Origin: Bacteroidia bacterium
GTDB taxonomy: Bacteria > Bacteroidota > Bacteroidia > Bacteroidales > Azobacteroidaceae
DNA length: 8,167 bases
Direction of reading: 5' to 3'
Assembly: GCA_025999255.1 (NCBI GenBank)
Contig: BNXB01000063.1
Location: 1 to 8,167, forward strand
A program made the translations under genes and the position numbers. Numbering within the stretch: the stretch's first letter is position 1; every line of letters starts with the position of its first letter. This document shows, in pieces, positions 1 to 6,350 of the stretch. A model generated the notes under the pieces. The model had not been told where the DNA came from. It did no database searches and worked only from the letters and a program-made list of their open reading frames with translations.

Positions 1-1
1 C

Positions 2-855
2 TCCTTAGCCTTTATTCCCAAGGGGACGTTTATGATGGGCAGCCCCGCAAGCGAGCCGAACCGCGGTAGTAATGAAACGCAGCATCCGGTAACTTTGACC
101 AAGGATTTTTATATGAGCAAATATCCGGTTACGAACGCCCAGTATGCGGCGTTTTTGAATGACAAGGGTATAGGCAGTAACGGTACAGGCAACGTAACTT
201 ATTATAAGAACAGCTTTAGCAGCACAGTGACGGAATCCCAAACTTTTATTTCTTCCCACTCTCGGGGCGTGACATGGGATGCCGGCAAGTGGGTTGCACA
301 GACCGGTTACGAGAATCATCCTGTAATCAATGTAAGCTGGTTCGGGGCTAAGGCTTTTGCGGATTGGGCGGGCGGTTCGTTGCCGACCGAGGCGCAGTGG
401 GAATATGCCTGCCGCGGCGATTACCCAAATAAGGCTACCGAGGTCAATACCCTGCCTTTCGGTATCGGCACGGGCAGGAAACTGACAGGAGATATGGCTA
501 ATTTTATGCAACGTATCCTTACGATTTGGATAATAGCGGCAGCTATAATGATGCCTTGCAAAGCAGCCTCTACAAAGGGGGGACCACCGCCGTTGGCAGT
601 TATCCTGATGCAAACAATTACGGTCTTTACGACATGCACGGTAATGTATTTGAGTGGTGCGGCGACTGGTCCGGAAGTAATTACGGCACCGACCCTGTTA
701 CCGACCCTAAGGGTTCTGCTACCGGCTCCACCCGCGTGCTTCGCGGCGGCGGCTGGAACTACAGCGCTCTGAATTGCCGCTCCGCGTATCGCATCAACGA
801 CGTTCCCGGCAGCGCTCTCAGCTACCTCGGGTTCCGCGTCGTGTTTGTCCCTTAG
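2..855 (+). pseudogene. FGE-sulfatase/C-type-lectin-fold protein, frameshifted, 5' end outside window
   Basis: The reading frame is open from the left edge (FIPKGTFMMGSP) and carries the usual FGE-sulfatase landmarks: YPVTNAQYAAFL, HPVINVSWFGAKAFADW, LPTEAQWEYACRG, YDMHGNVFEWCGDW, RVLRGGGW, NCRSAYR and LGFRVV. The first part is in one frame to about 505 and the rest in the next frame to the TAG at 853-855. Adding one T to the four-T run at 502-505 restores MANFYATYPYDLDNSGSYND, so a one-base deletion, or a sequencing error, explains the break. The second active-site cysteine of true formylglycine-generating enzymes is not seen; only the Cys of NCRSAYR is present. A ligand-binding or DGR-target role is therefore more likely than sulfatase activation. 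The signal peptide and N-terminal part are not visible. Fold assignment is firm; function is inferred. Confidence 0.85.
742..852 (+). other. Candidate DGR variable region at the C-terminus of the FGE-fold gene
   Basis: This is the last ~37 codons of the FGE-fold gene. Residues that usually vary in DGR targets of this fold are encoded here by tac, agc, tat, atc, aac, gac, gtt, ggc, agc, ctc, agc, tac and ctc, while the framework codons (CRSA, P, GFRVV) are unremarkable. Nearly all of these can be reached from AAC or AAT (or GAC, ATC) by changing adenines only, and the GGGW glycine (ggc) from the common GGSW serine (agc). Adenine-specific mutagenic homing is known to produce this pattern. No template repeat or reverse transcriptase is present in the window, and ordinary FGE domains also vary here, so the call is an inference. 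Confidence 0.5.
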
Positions 856-862
856 TTCATCG

Positions 863-916
863 TTCCTTGAGCAAGCAAGGGAGCCTGCGGGAGAGCAAGC
901 GAGGGACGAGCGCGGC
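863..916 (+). repeat. Hairpin and two degenerate 24-nt repeats after the FGE-fold gene
   Basis: Seven bases after the stop codon there is a 7-bp stem (863-869 TTCCTTG with 876-882 CAAGGGA, one G-T pair) around the loop AGCAAG. It overlaps two imperfect tandem units of 24 nt, at 869-892 and 893-916, which share GAGCAAGC(A/G)AGGGA. DGR targets are known to have a hairpin shortly downstream of the variable region that helps target recognition; this hairpin is in the right place, but its loop is longer than the classic four bases. No poly-T follows, so it does not look like a terminator. Confidence 0.5.
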
Positions 917-917
917 G

Positions 918-1022
918 TGGACTGCCAGCAGCAGCGCCGATGGTACTACCAACCAATATTGGAAAGACCTGGGCGGCTGGAACAGCGGCAGCCCGACCTA
1001 TCCGAAGTTGTGGTGGGAGTGA
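918..1022 (+). pseudogene. C-terminal remnant of a second surface-type protein
   Basis: This frame encodes WTASSSADGTTNQYWKDLGG followed by WNSGSPTYPKLWWE and a TGA at 1020-1022. The ending (aromatic-rich, GSPTYPxLWWE) resembles the tail of repeat-containing secreted proteins of Bacteroidales. The codons look genuinely coding, yet the frame differs from that of the FGE-fold gene and runs upstream into the degenerate 24-nt repeats, where the sequence becomes low-complexity. There is no start codon or full domain, so it reads as a leftover joined here by recombination. The family name is not certain. Confidence 0.45.
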
Positions 1023-1067
1023 TGTAGATTGGGGCGTTCTTTGAGAGGGTGGGTTTGCAGGAAAATT

Positions 1068-1193
1068 CTGCTACGCCGGAAGGCGTTAAATTTTGATAAC
1101 CCCGTACAAGCGAAGCGCAGTGCGGGGTATAAGCGATAGCGCAGTGCGGGGTAGATGGCTCCCCCTCTCTCCGCAACCCCGTAGTGGGTTGAA
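1068..1193 (+). repeat. Left arm of ~125-bp inverted repeat
   Basis: From the outer end inwards it contains a perfect 5-bp hairpin ACGCC-GGAA-GGCGT (1073-1086), the stretch TTAAATTTTGATAACCCCG, two tandem ~23-nt units (1108-1130 and 1131-1154, both AAGCGA..GCGCAGTGCGGGGTA), a C-rich divergent stretch, and an inner hairpin CAACCC/GGGTTG (1174-1179 with 1186-1191). Compared with the reversed right arm, the outer ~85 bases differ at only about three positions; most divergence lies at about 1151-1170. Confidence 0.9.
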
Positions 1194-1216
1194 GTTCTTT
1201 TGCCATTTGATGGAAA

Positions 1217-1450
1217 ATGGTTAGCAGTTCCAAATGGATGAAAGAATCGGGATATTTTCCCAATTTTAGTGGGTGGGGCGTGAAATACTGTGCATTAACC
1301 TATTCCTACAAAGAAAAAGATGTCATCATCAATTACATCAAAAATCAACAAGAACATCATAAAGTAGAAGTTTTTGGCGATGAAATAAATAGATTGCTCA
1401 AAGAAAACGGCATTGACGAGGATGAAAAATGGTTTTGGCAAGATGAATAA
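1217..1450 (+). pseudogene. IS200-like/REP-associated tyrosine transposase, N-terminally truncated
   Basis: The 77 codons match the C-terminal half of Y1_Tnp (IS200/IS605 TnpA-like) proteins: SSSKWMKE, FPNFSGW, a TYSYKEKD stretch, INYIKNQQEHH, and an acidic tail LLKENGIDEDEKWF. Y40 in the INYIKNQ helix is in the place of the catalytic tyrosine. The upstream half, with the HUH metal-binding motif, is absent: an in-frame TGA lies at 1208-1210 and nothing recognisable precedes it. Full-length members are about 150 residues. The usually conserved GYGAF before TYS reads KYCAL here, another hint of decay. It is enclosed by the inverted arms, which fits a RAYT and its cognate palindromes. It is probably not active; whether it is translated is unknown. 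Confidence 0.8.
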
Positions 1451-1451
1451 A

Positions 1452-1575
1452 TTCAACCCACTTCGGGGTTGCGGGGAGGAGGCGCCTTATCCCCCGCACT
1501 GCGCTATCGCTTATCCCCCGCACTACGCTTCGCTTGTACGGGGTTATCAAAATTTAACGCCTTCCGGCGTAACAG
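1452..1575 (-). repeat. Right arm of ~125-bp inverted repeat
   Basis: This is the reverse complement of the left arm. It starts two bases after the transposase stop codon with the hairpin CAACCC-ACTTCG-GGGTTG (1454-1471), then a G-rich divergent stretch, two ~23-nt units containing CCCCGCACTxCGCT, and ends with the hairpin ACGCC-TTCC-GGCGT (1557-1570). Open frames crossing it are by-products of the repeat and not genes. Confidence 0.9.
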
Positions 1576-1603
1576 CCAAAATCAAAAACTGCAGAATACT
1601 TGA

Positions 1604-1960
1604 ATGAAGAAAAAGACATACATATTACTCCTGTTTTTCTGTATTTTAGCAGGTTGCGAGAGGAACGGAGACTTGCCGGACGACACTGTACCGGTAAGTT
1701 TCCGCCGTACCGTGCTGGTCTATCTCGGCGTGGATAACAACTTTCGCGCCGAAGCCGCACAAAAAATCGAAACACTAACCACAAATTGGAACAAAAACAA
1801 CGACGGCAATCTGCTTGTCTATTCCGATGCAGGCGGCAATTGTCCACGATTTGGCCATTCGAAACTGCTCTATTTTGCCAAAAAAGTGGGATTTTGTAGG
1901 AAAAAGAAATCCCTGAAATCGTTGAATTTCAGGGATTTTCCGTTTTTGAAATCTTTCTAA
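1604..1960 (+). pseudogene. Clostripain-family (C11) lipoprotein, 3'-truncated
   Basis: The start MKKKTYILLLFFCILAGC is a lipoprotein signal peptide with lipobox LAGC (Cys18), so the parent protein would be exported and lipid-anchored. It is followed by RRTVLVYLGVDNNF, an AAQKIETL segment and DGNLLVYSDAGG, which match the start of the Bacteroidales clostripain-related cysteine peptidase family. Family resemblance ends near residue 80 (about 1845); the remaining residues, rich in Lys and Phe, are translated from the hairpin and spacer next to the tRNA gene. Family members are usually several hundred residues, so the catalytic region is missing. The junction suggests a deletion between this gene and the tRNA-Phe flank. 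A secreted 118-residue product is possible but unlikely to be a protease. Confidence 0.7.
1901..1938 (-). terminator. Rho-independent terminator of tRNA-Phe
   Basis: A perfect 13-bp stem (1907-1919 AAATCCCTGAAAT with 1926-1938) encloses a 6-base loop. Read on the - strand it lies about 25 bases after the tRNA 3' end and is followed by CTTTTT, a good intrinsic terminator. On the + strand a five-T run follows four bases after the stem (1943-1947), so it may also stop + strand transcription weakly. Confidence 0.85.
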
Positions 1961-1962
1961 AG

Positions 1963-2035
<73 letters not shown>

Positions 2036-2059
2036 AACATATTTTTTCTTTTGCGGTTG

Positions 2060-2089
2060 CAAAGGTAATAACAATTTCCGAATTTACAA
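2060..2089 (-). promoter_or_regulatory. Bacteroidota-type promoter of tRNA-Phe
   Basis: On the - strand there is a perfect -7 box TACCTTTG (2060-2067) and, 19 bases upstream, a -33 TTG (2087-2089). This matches the known Bacteroidota primary-sigma consensus TTTG-N19-21-TAnnTTTG. Transcription would begin roughly 15-20 bases before the tRNA 5' end. Confidence 0.8.
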
Positions 2090-2130
2090 CACTTATAGTT
2101 AAAAAAAATACATTTCCCGAGAAAATTGTT

Positions 2131-2138
2131 TAAATTTG
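2131..2138 (+). promoter_or_regulatory. -7 box of the pheS promoter
   Basis: TAAATTTG is an exact TAnnTTTG match 21 bases before the pheS ATG, giving a short leader. No convincing -33 TTTG is seen at the expected distance, so the promoter may be weak or assisted. It points away from the tRNA-Phe promoter. Confidence 0.65.
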
Positions 2139-2159
2139 CAGCTGTTAAAATATCAAACT

Positions 2160-3179
2160 ATGATTGAGAAAATAAATAAACTGGCAGAAGAGTTAGATAC
2201 ACTGAGGGCTAATACTCAGGAAGAACTGGAAAATCTACGTGTTAAATACCTCAGTAAGAAAGGTGAAATATCCTCCTTGATGAATGATTTCCGGGACGTG
2301 GCTGTAGAAGAGAAAAAAGAGTTAGGCAAACTGTTGAATGAACTCAAAGACAAAGCCCAGAATAAAATCAATGAACTTAAAGACCTTTTTGAAAACGTTA
2401 TTTCCGAAGATAATTCCATCGATTTAACGCGAACGGCATACCCCTATCAGGTTGGAACCAGGCATCCGCTTTCAATTGTTAAAAAAGAAATCTGTGACAT
2501 ATTTGCACGTCTCGGATTCAGCATTGCAGAAGGCCCCGAAATCGAAGATGACTGGCATGTATTTTCTTCGCTGAATTTTGCGGACGATCATCCGGCTCGT
2601 GATATGCAGGATACTTTCTTTATCATGCATGGAACCGATATTTTACTGCGTACCCATACCTCTTCCGTTCAAACAAGGGTTATGGAAAAGACCCAACCTC
2701 CGATTCGTATCATCTGTCCCGGGAGGGTTTATCGGAATGAAGCCATTTCCTACCGTGCCCACTGTTTTTTTCATCAGGTGGAAGCCCTGTATGTGGACAA
2801 AAACGTTTCATTTGCAGACCTGAGGCAAACCTTGATGTTTTTTGCCAAGGAAATGTTCGGACAAGACACTAAAATCCGCCTTCGCCCTTCCTATTTTCCA
2901 TTTACGGAACCAAGTGCGGAAATGGATATTAGTTGTAACCTTTGCGGAGGAAAGGGGTGCCCATTCTGTAAACATACCGGCTGGGTCGAAATCCTTGGTT
3001 GTGGAATGGTACACCCGAATGTCCTCGAAAACTGTGGAATTGATAGTAAAACTTATACCGGATATGCCTTGGGAATGGGTATCGAACGAATAACCAATCT
3101 GAAATACCAGGTTAAAGATCTCCGGCTTTTCTCTGAAAACGATATCCGGTTCTTGAATCAATTTAAATCGGCACATTAA
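2160..3179 (+). CDS. pheS: Phenylalanyl-tRNA synthetase alpha subunit
   Basis: The 339-residue protein is the catalytic alpha chain of the cytoplasmic alpha2-beta2 class II synthetase that attaches Phe to tRNA-Phe. An N-terminal coiled coil (about residues 1-85) binds tRNA. Then come motif 1 (RHPLSIVKKEI..EGPEIE), motif 2 (RVYRNEAISYRAHCFFHQVE, near 187-206) and motif 3 (GYALGMGIERI, near 302). A CNLCGGKGCPFC insert (about 258-269) looks like a zinc knuckle and is typical of this phylum. The alanine of GYALGMG keeps the normal Phe-pocket residue. ATG at 2160 was chosen over an in-frame TTG at 2136, which lies inside the -7 box; length then fits the family. There is no clear Shine-Dalgarno sequence, as is common in the phylum. 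pheT is not adjacent; the next gene is nth. Confidence 0.97.
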   Translation: MIEKINKLAEELDTLRANTQEELENLRVKYLSKKGEISSLMNDFRDVAVEEKKELGKLLNELKDKAQNKINELKDLFENVISEDNSIDLTRTAYPYQVGTRHPLSIVKKEICDIFARLGFSIAEGPEIEDDWHVFSSLNFADDHPARDMQDTFFIMHGTDILLRTHTSSVQTRVMEKTQPPIRIICPGRVYRNEAISYRAHCFFHQVEALYVDKNVSFADLRQTLMFFAKEMFGQDTKIRLRPSYFPFTEPSAEMDISCNLCGGKGCPFCKHTGWVEILGCGMVHPNVLENCGIDSKTYTGYALGMGIERITNLKYQVKDLRLFSENDIRFLNQFKSAH

Positions 3180-3187
3180 AGGGTAAA

Positions 3188-3222
3188 CGGGACACGGCTT
3201 TTAGTACACATACCGTATTCCG
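3188..3222 (+). other. Imperfect stem-loop in the pheS-nth spacer
   Basis: CGGGACACGG (3188-3197) can pair with CCGTATTCCG (3213-3222) with one mismatch and one G-T pair around a 15-base loop. No T run follows, so it is not a standard terminator. No TAnnTTTG box is seen in the 63-base spacer, so nth may be read partly from the pheS promoter. The pairing could be chance. Confidence 0.3.
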
Positions 3223-3242
3223 CTTCACCGACTATATAACAT

Positions 3243-3884
3243 ATGACTAAAAAACAACGATACGAAGGAATTATCGCATGGTTTGAACAAAACATGCCCA
3301 TAGCTAAAAGCGAATTGCATTATCACGATCCGTACCAGTTATTGATTGCTGTAATGCTTTCTGCCCAGTGTACCGACAAACGGGTTAATATGACGACTCC
3401 TGCTTTATTTGAAGCATTTCCTGAACCGGAAACACTCGCAGCATCCAATCCGGAAACAGTTTTCAGTTATATAAAAAGTATCTCTTATCCTAATAGCAAG
3501 GCAAAACATCTGGTCGAAATGGCCGGAGTCCTTATGAAGGATTTCAATGGTATTGTTCCAAACAACATCGAAGATTTAATGAAATTGCCGGGCGTCGGAA
3601 GAAAAACAGCCAATGTCGTCGTTTCAGTTGCATTTGATATTCCTGCAATGCCGGTCGATACTCACGTGTTTCGGGTATCAAACCGGATTGGTCTCACCGA
3701 TAACTCCAAAACACCTCTTGAAACAGAAAAAGAACTGGTAAAATATATTCCACGGGAAATACTTGGGAAAGCCCATCACTGGCTGATACTGCACGGAAGA
3801 TACGTTTGCACCGCACGTAAACCGCATTGTGAAAATTGCGGCATCAAAGAATATTGTAAATATTATATATCCCATCCCGTATGA
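3243..3884 (+). CDS. nth: Endonuclease III (DNA glycosylase/AP lyase)
   Basis: The 213-residue enzyme removes oxidised pyrimidines from DNA and cleaves the abasic site in base-excision repair. The helix-hairpin-helix LPGVGRKTANVV contains the catalytic lysine K121, and VDTHVFRV contains the catalytic aspartate D139, matching K120 and D138 of the E. coli enzyme. The [4Fe-4S] cluster ligands C189-x6-C196-x2-C199-x5-C205 are all present. Length is normal and no key residue is missing. The last codon and stop overlap the start of the next gene (ATGA), so translation of the transporter genes may be coupled to nth. There is no obvious SD sequence or promoter directly upstream. Confidence 0.96.
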   Translation: MTKKQRYEGIIAWFEQNMPIAKSELHYHDPYQLLIAVMLSAQCTDKRVNMTTPALFEAFPEPETLAASNPETVFSYIKSISYPNSKAKHLVEMAGVLMKDFNGIVPNNIEDLMKLPGVGRKTANVVVSVAFDIPAMPVDTHVFRVSNRIGLTDNSKTPLETEKELVKYIPREILGKAHHWLILHGRYVCTARKPHCENCGIKEYCKYYISHPV

Positions 3885-4837
3885 AACAAGCATCTCAATT
3901 ATCAATTATCAACATAATCTGCCTACTTATTGTACTAAGTACAATATCCTCTTGTAAACAAAAAACAGAGTCAAATTCTTTGAAAAAAACTGAGAATTTG
4001 ACTATTGGAGCCATGTCATCTATGGATTTCATTCCTATTGCAGTTGCCAAAAAGATGAATTTCTTCGAACAAAACGGAGTCAATATCTCAATAGAAAAAT
4101 TTTATGCTGCCAACGACCGGGATGCTGCCTTCCAAAGCGGAACCATCGATGGAACAGTAATTGATTACACAGGAGCAATTCTTCAACTGGCGGGAGGAAT
4201 TCCATTGAAACTTACTTCAGCCTGTAATGCTCCTTTTGCAATTATTTCCTCTCCACAAAGTAATATTGAGTCGATTGAAGATTTAAAAGGGAAAAATATC
4301 GGCATATCCAGAAATACCGTTATTGATTTTTGTATTGATATGGCCTTATTGTCCAAAGACCTTTCCGAAGCTGATGTCAAAAAAATAGAAATACAGAAAA
4401 TTCCATTACGCCTCGAAATGCTGATGAAAGGCGATATCCAGATAACAGCTTTACCGGATCCGTTTATTACCATAGCTACAGGTAATGATTGTCACATCGT
4501 TACGGACATGCAACAATTAGGTTATCAGGTAACGGGAATCATATTCAGACAGGATGCAATCGAATCAAAAAAGAATGCAATCAAAGCATTTTATAAATCT
4601 TATAATCAAGGAGTTGAATATATCAAAACTCATTCTGTCGAGGATATCAGGGATATTCAAATCAATGAAGCCGGATTTCCCGAAAATACGGTAGAGAAAA
4701 TAAAACTTCCGGATTATACTCAGGCTCAGGCTCCCACGGAAGAAGACATTCGAATTACGACTCACTGGCTCAAAACAAAAAGATTGATCCCTGAAAATTT
4801 TGTTCCATCCATATTAGACAATCAATTTGTCAAATGA
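3881..4837 (+). CDS. ABC transporter substrate-binding lipoprotein (NMT1/SsuA/TauA-like)
   Basis: The 318-residue protein starts with a lipoprotein signal ending in TISSC (Cys25). The mature part is a periplasmic-binding fold of the NMT1/THI5 type: LTIGAMSSMDFIPIAVAKK at the start, GVNISIEKF, the EDLKGKNIGIS segment typical of this family, and an ALPDPF hinge segment near residue 193. It would capture a small solute and hand it to the permease and ATPase encoded next, with ATGA overlaps on both sides. Relatives bind nitrate, sulfonates, taurine or thiamine precursors; nothing in the sequence or the neighbours (no thi or ssu genes, no visible riboswitch) fixes the substrate. Family confident, ligand unknown. 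Confidence 0.88.
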   Translation: MKQASQLSIINIICLLIVLSTISSCKQKTESNSLKKTENLTIGAMSSMDFIPIAVAKKMNFFEQNGVNISIEKFYAANDRDAAFQSGTIDGTVIDYTGAILQLAGGIPLKLTSACNAPFAIISSPQSNIESIEDLKGKNIGISRNTVIDFCIDMALLSKDLSEADVKKIEIQKIPLRLEMLMKGDIQITALPDPFITIATGNDCHIVTDMQQLGYQVTGIIFRQDAIESKKNAIKAFYKSYNQGVEYIKTHSVEDIRDIQINEAGFPENTVEKIKLPDYTQAQAPTEEDIRITTHWLKTKRLIPENFVPSILDNQFVK

Positions 4838-5595
4838 CGGCTTTCGCTCAAATAAAAAATCTTCATATATCCTTCGGAGACAATCAGATCATCGAAGATT
4901 TTAATTTGAGTATCAATCATGGGGAAATATATTCGATCATAGGTCCTTCCGGTTGCGGGAAATCAAGTCTTCTAAAAGCCATTGGCGGCATTATCAAACC
5001 GGAACAGGGCGAAATCCTAATCCGGGACGAAAGGCAACAAAATTTTACAATACTTGATCCCCGGTACAACAGTATTGGTTATATTCCTCAACATTATGGG
5101 CTGTTGGATTGGTTAAAAGTCAAAGACAATATTTCCATCGGAGAAAAAATTAAAGGTGTATCGAATCCTAACCGGGATGAAATTATCCGGATTCTGGGAA
5201 TTGAAGATTTACTCAATCGGTTCCCTAAATCCCTGAGCGGAGGACAAAGGCAACGGGTGGCGCTGGCGCGTGCATGGATCCTAAAACCGGATCTCTTGTT
5301 GATGGACGAACCTTTCTCAGCCCTTGATACATTTACCGCAGAAACATCGAAAAGATTATTCCTGAATCTTTGGAAACGGCACAAAATAACCACATTTTTT
5401 GTAACTCATAATATTCAGGAAGCGGTGGAAATGGGTAAATATATAATCATCTTGTCCGAACGGCCGGCCCGAATTGTAGAAATAATACAGAACCCTCTGT
5501 TTGAAAAGGGTTCCGGCCGGACAGAAGACGATTTTTATACCCTGGCAAAAGAAGTCCGGAAAAAACTTCAAAAAGCATGGGAGATAATCATATGA
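4834..5595 (+). CDS. ABC transporter ATP-binding protein (SsuB/TauB-like)
   Basis: The 253-residue cytoplasmic ATPase energises the importer. Walker A GPSGCGKSS (37-45), Q-loop Q86, signature LSGGQRQ (134-140), Walker B LLLMDEP (154-160), D-loop SALD and switch histidine H192 are all intact. The short length and FFVTHNIQEAVEMGKYIIILSERP segment fit the nitrate/sulfonate/taurine subfamily. Its ATG overlaps the preceding stop (ATGA) and its own stop overlaps the permease start in the same way. A stem-loop GAACCC/GGGTTC lies inside its 3' part (5490-5513), probably by chance. Confidence 0.94.
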   Translation: MTAFAQIKNLHISFGDNQIIEDFNLSINHGEIYSIIGPSGCGKSSLLKAIGGIIKPEQGEILIRDERQQNFTILDPRYNSIGYIPQHYGLLDWLKVKDNISIGEKIKGVSNPNRDEIIRILGIEDLLNRFPKSLSGGQRQRVALARAWILKPDLLLMDEPFSALDTFTAETSKRLFLNLWKRHKITTFFVTHNIQEAVEMGKYIIILSERPARIVEIIQNPLFEKGSGRTEDDFYTLAKEVRKKLQKAWEIII

Positions 5596-6350
5596 AAAAA
5601 CGGATGATTGCCTTTCTATACGGTTTGGTTATTTTTCATTTATTCTGGCTCATCGCAGCCCTGATAATGAAACAGAAAGCCTTACCCTCTCCCCTGGAGG
5701 TTTACCCGGTTCTTAAAAACGTGTTCGCACACGGAATAGAGACGCATCTTTTTGTAAGCGTCATACGCATTGTTGAAGGACTTCTGATCTCATTACTACT
5801 TGGACTACCCATCGGCCTGTGGATGTCCGGATCGCCTAAAATCAATAAATTATTGAGCCCGCTACTTTACCTGACTTATCCGATCCCAAAACTGGCATTG
5901 CTACCAATCGTATTCCTGTTACTGGGTATCGGAGAAACAGCTAAAATCACAATGATTGTACTGATTATTATCTTTCAGATTATTATCTCGACAAGAGATG
6001 CGGCAATCAATATCCCTCATGAGAATTATCATGTGCTATCCTCTCTCGGAGCCAATAAATGGAAGAAACTCCGATGGATCACATTACCGGCAATCATTCC
6101 CGATTTACTTACGGCCATACGGATCTCAACCGGGACGGCGATTTCGGTATTATTCTTCACGGAAACCTACGGAACCAACAAAGGAATGGGATTTTATATT
6201 GTCGATTCCTGGATGAGAATCTCTTACGTGGAAATGTACGCCGGAATACTGGTACTCTCTTTCCTCGGATTCCTGCTATTTCTCCTGATCGACACACTGG
6301 AAGAACAATGTTGTAAATGGAAGTCAAAATCTGGAGATGGAAAAGAATAA
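5592..6350 (+). CDS. ABC transporter permease (SsuC/TauC-like)
   Basis: The 252-residue inner-membrane protein has about six hydrophobic segments and the cytoplasmic EAA-type loop SSLGANKWKKLRWITLPA, which docks on the ATPase, followed by the family's ETYGTNKGMGFYI segment before the last helices. An ATG at 5577 is in frame, but I chose the ATG at 5592: it gives the same ATGA overlap as the two junctions upstream, has GGGAG eight to twelve bases before it, and places KKR right before the first membrane helix. With the two preceding genes it forms a complete importer. The C-terminal tail (CCKWKSKSGDGKE) overlaps the next gene by 14 bases. Confidence 0.92.
   Translation: MKKRMIAFLYGLVIFHLFWLIAALIMKQKALPSPLEVYPVLKNVFAHGIETHLFVSVIRIVEGLLISLLLGLPIGLWMSGSPKINKLLSPLLYLTYPIPKLALLPIVFLLLGIGETAKITMIVLIIIFQIIISTRDAAINIPHENYHVLSSLGANKWKKLRWITLPAIIPDLLTAIRISTGTAISVLFFTETYGTNKGMGFYIVDSWMRISYVEMYAGILVLSFLGFLLFLLIDTLEEQCCKWKSKSGDGKE

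Larger units (their letters stand above)
1068..1575. mobile_element. Inverted-repeat-bounded RAYT/IS200-like element remnant
   Basis: Two ~125-bp inverted arms (1068-1193 and 1452-1575) enclose a 258-bp core that contains only a truncated IS200-like transposase gene. The inner ends of both arms are CAACCC-N6-GGGTTC/G-type hairpins lying right against the core. Such palindromes on both sides of a tyrosine transposase gene match the known arrangement of REP-associated tyrosine transposases (RAYTs). The transposase lacks its N-terminal half, so this copy is dead on its own. No target-site duplication is evident. Confidence 0.65.

Noticed and set aside
5..613. 202-codon open frame on the - strand
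   Set aside because: It is antisense to the FGE-fold gene, whose sense frame has clear domain motifs; the antisense product has no recognisable features.
1068..1575. CRISPR array from the ~23-nt repeated units
   Set aside because: There are only two adjacent units per arm with no spacers between them and no cas genes nearby.
1413..1607. 64-codon + strand frame across the right inverted arm
   Set aside because: It is made almost wholly of the repeat arm and overlaps the transposase remnant out of frame.
2808..3176. 122-codon - strand frame under pheS
   Set aside because: Antisense shadow of the well-conserved pheS catalytic domain.
3180..3242. Possible promoter or terminator between pheS and nth
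   Set aside because: No TAnnTTTG box and no T run after the imperfect stem-loop were found.
5461..5520. Nested inverted repeats (CGGCCGG arms and GAACCC/GGGTTC) inside the ABC ATPase gene
   Set aside because: They are within conserved coding sequence, have no T run, and are followed by the rest of the gene; chance is the simplest explanation.
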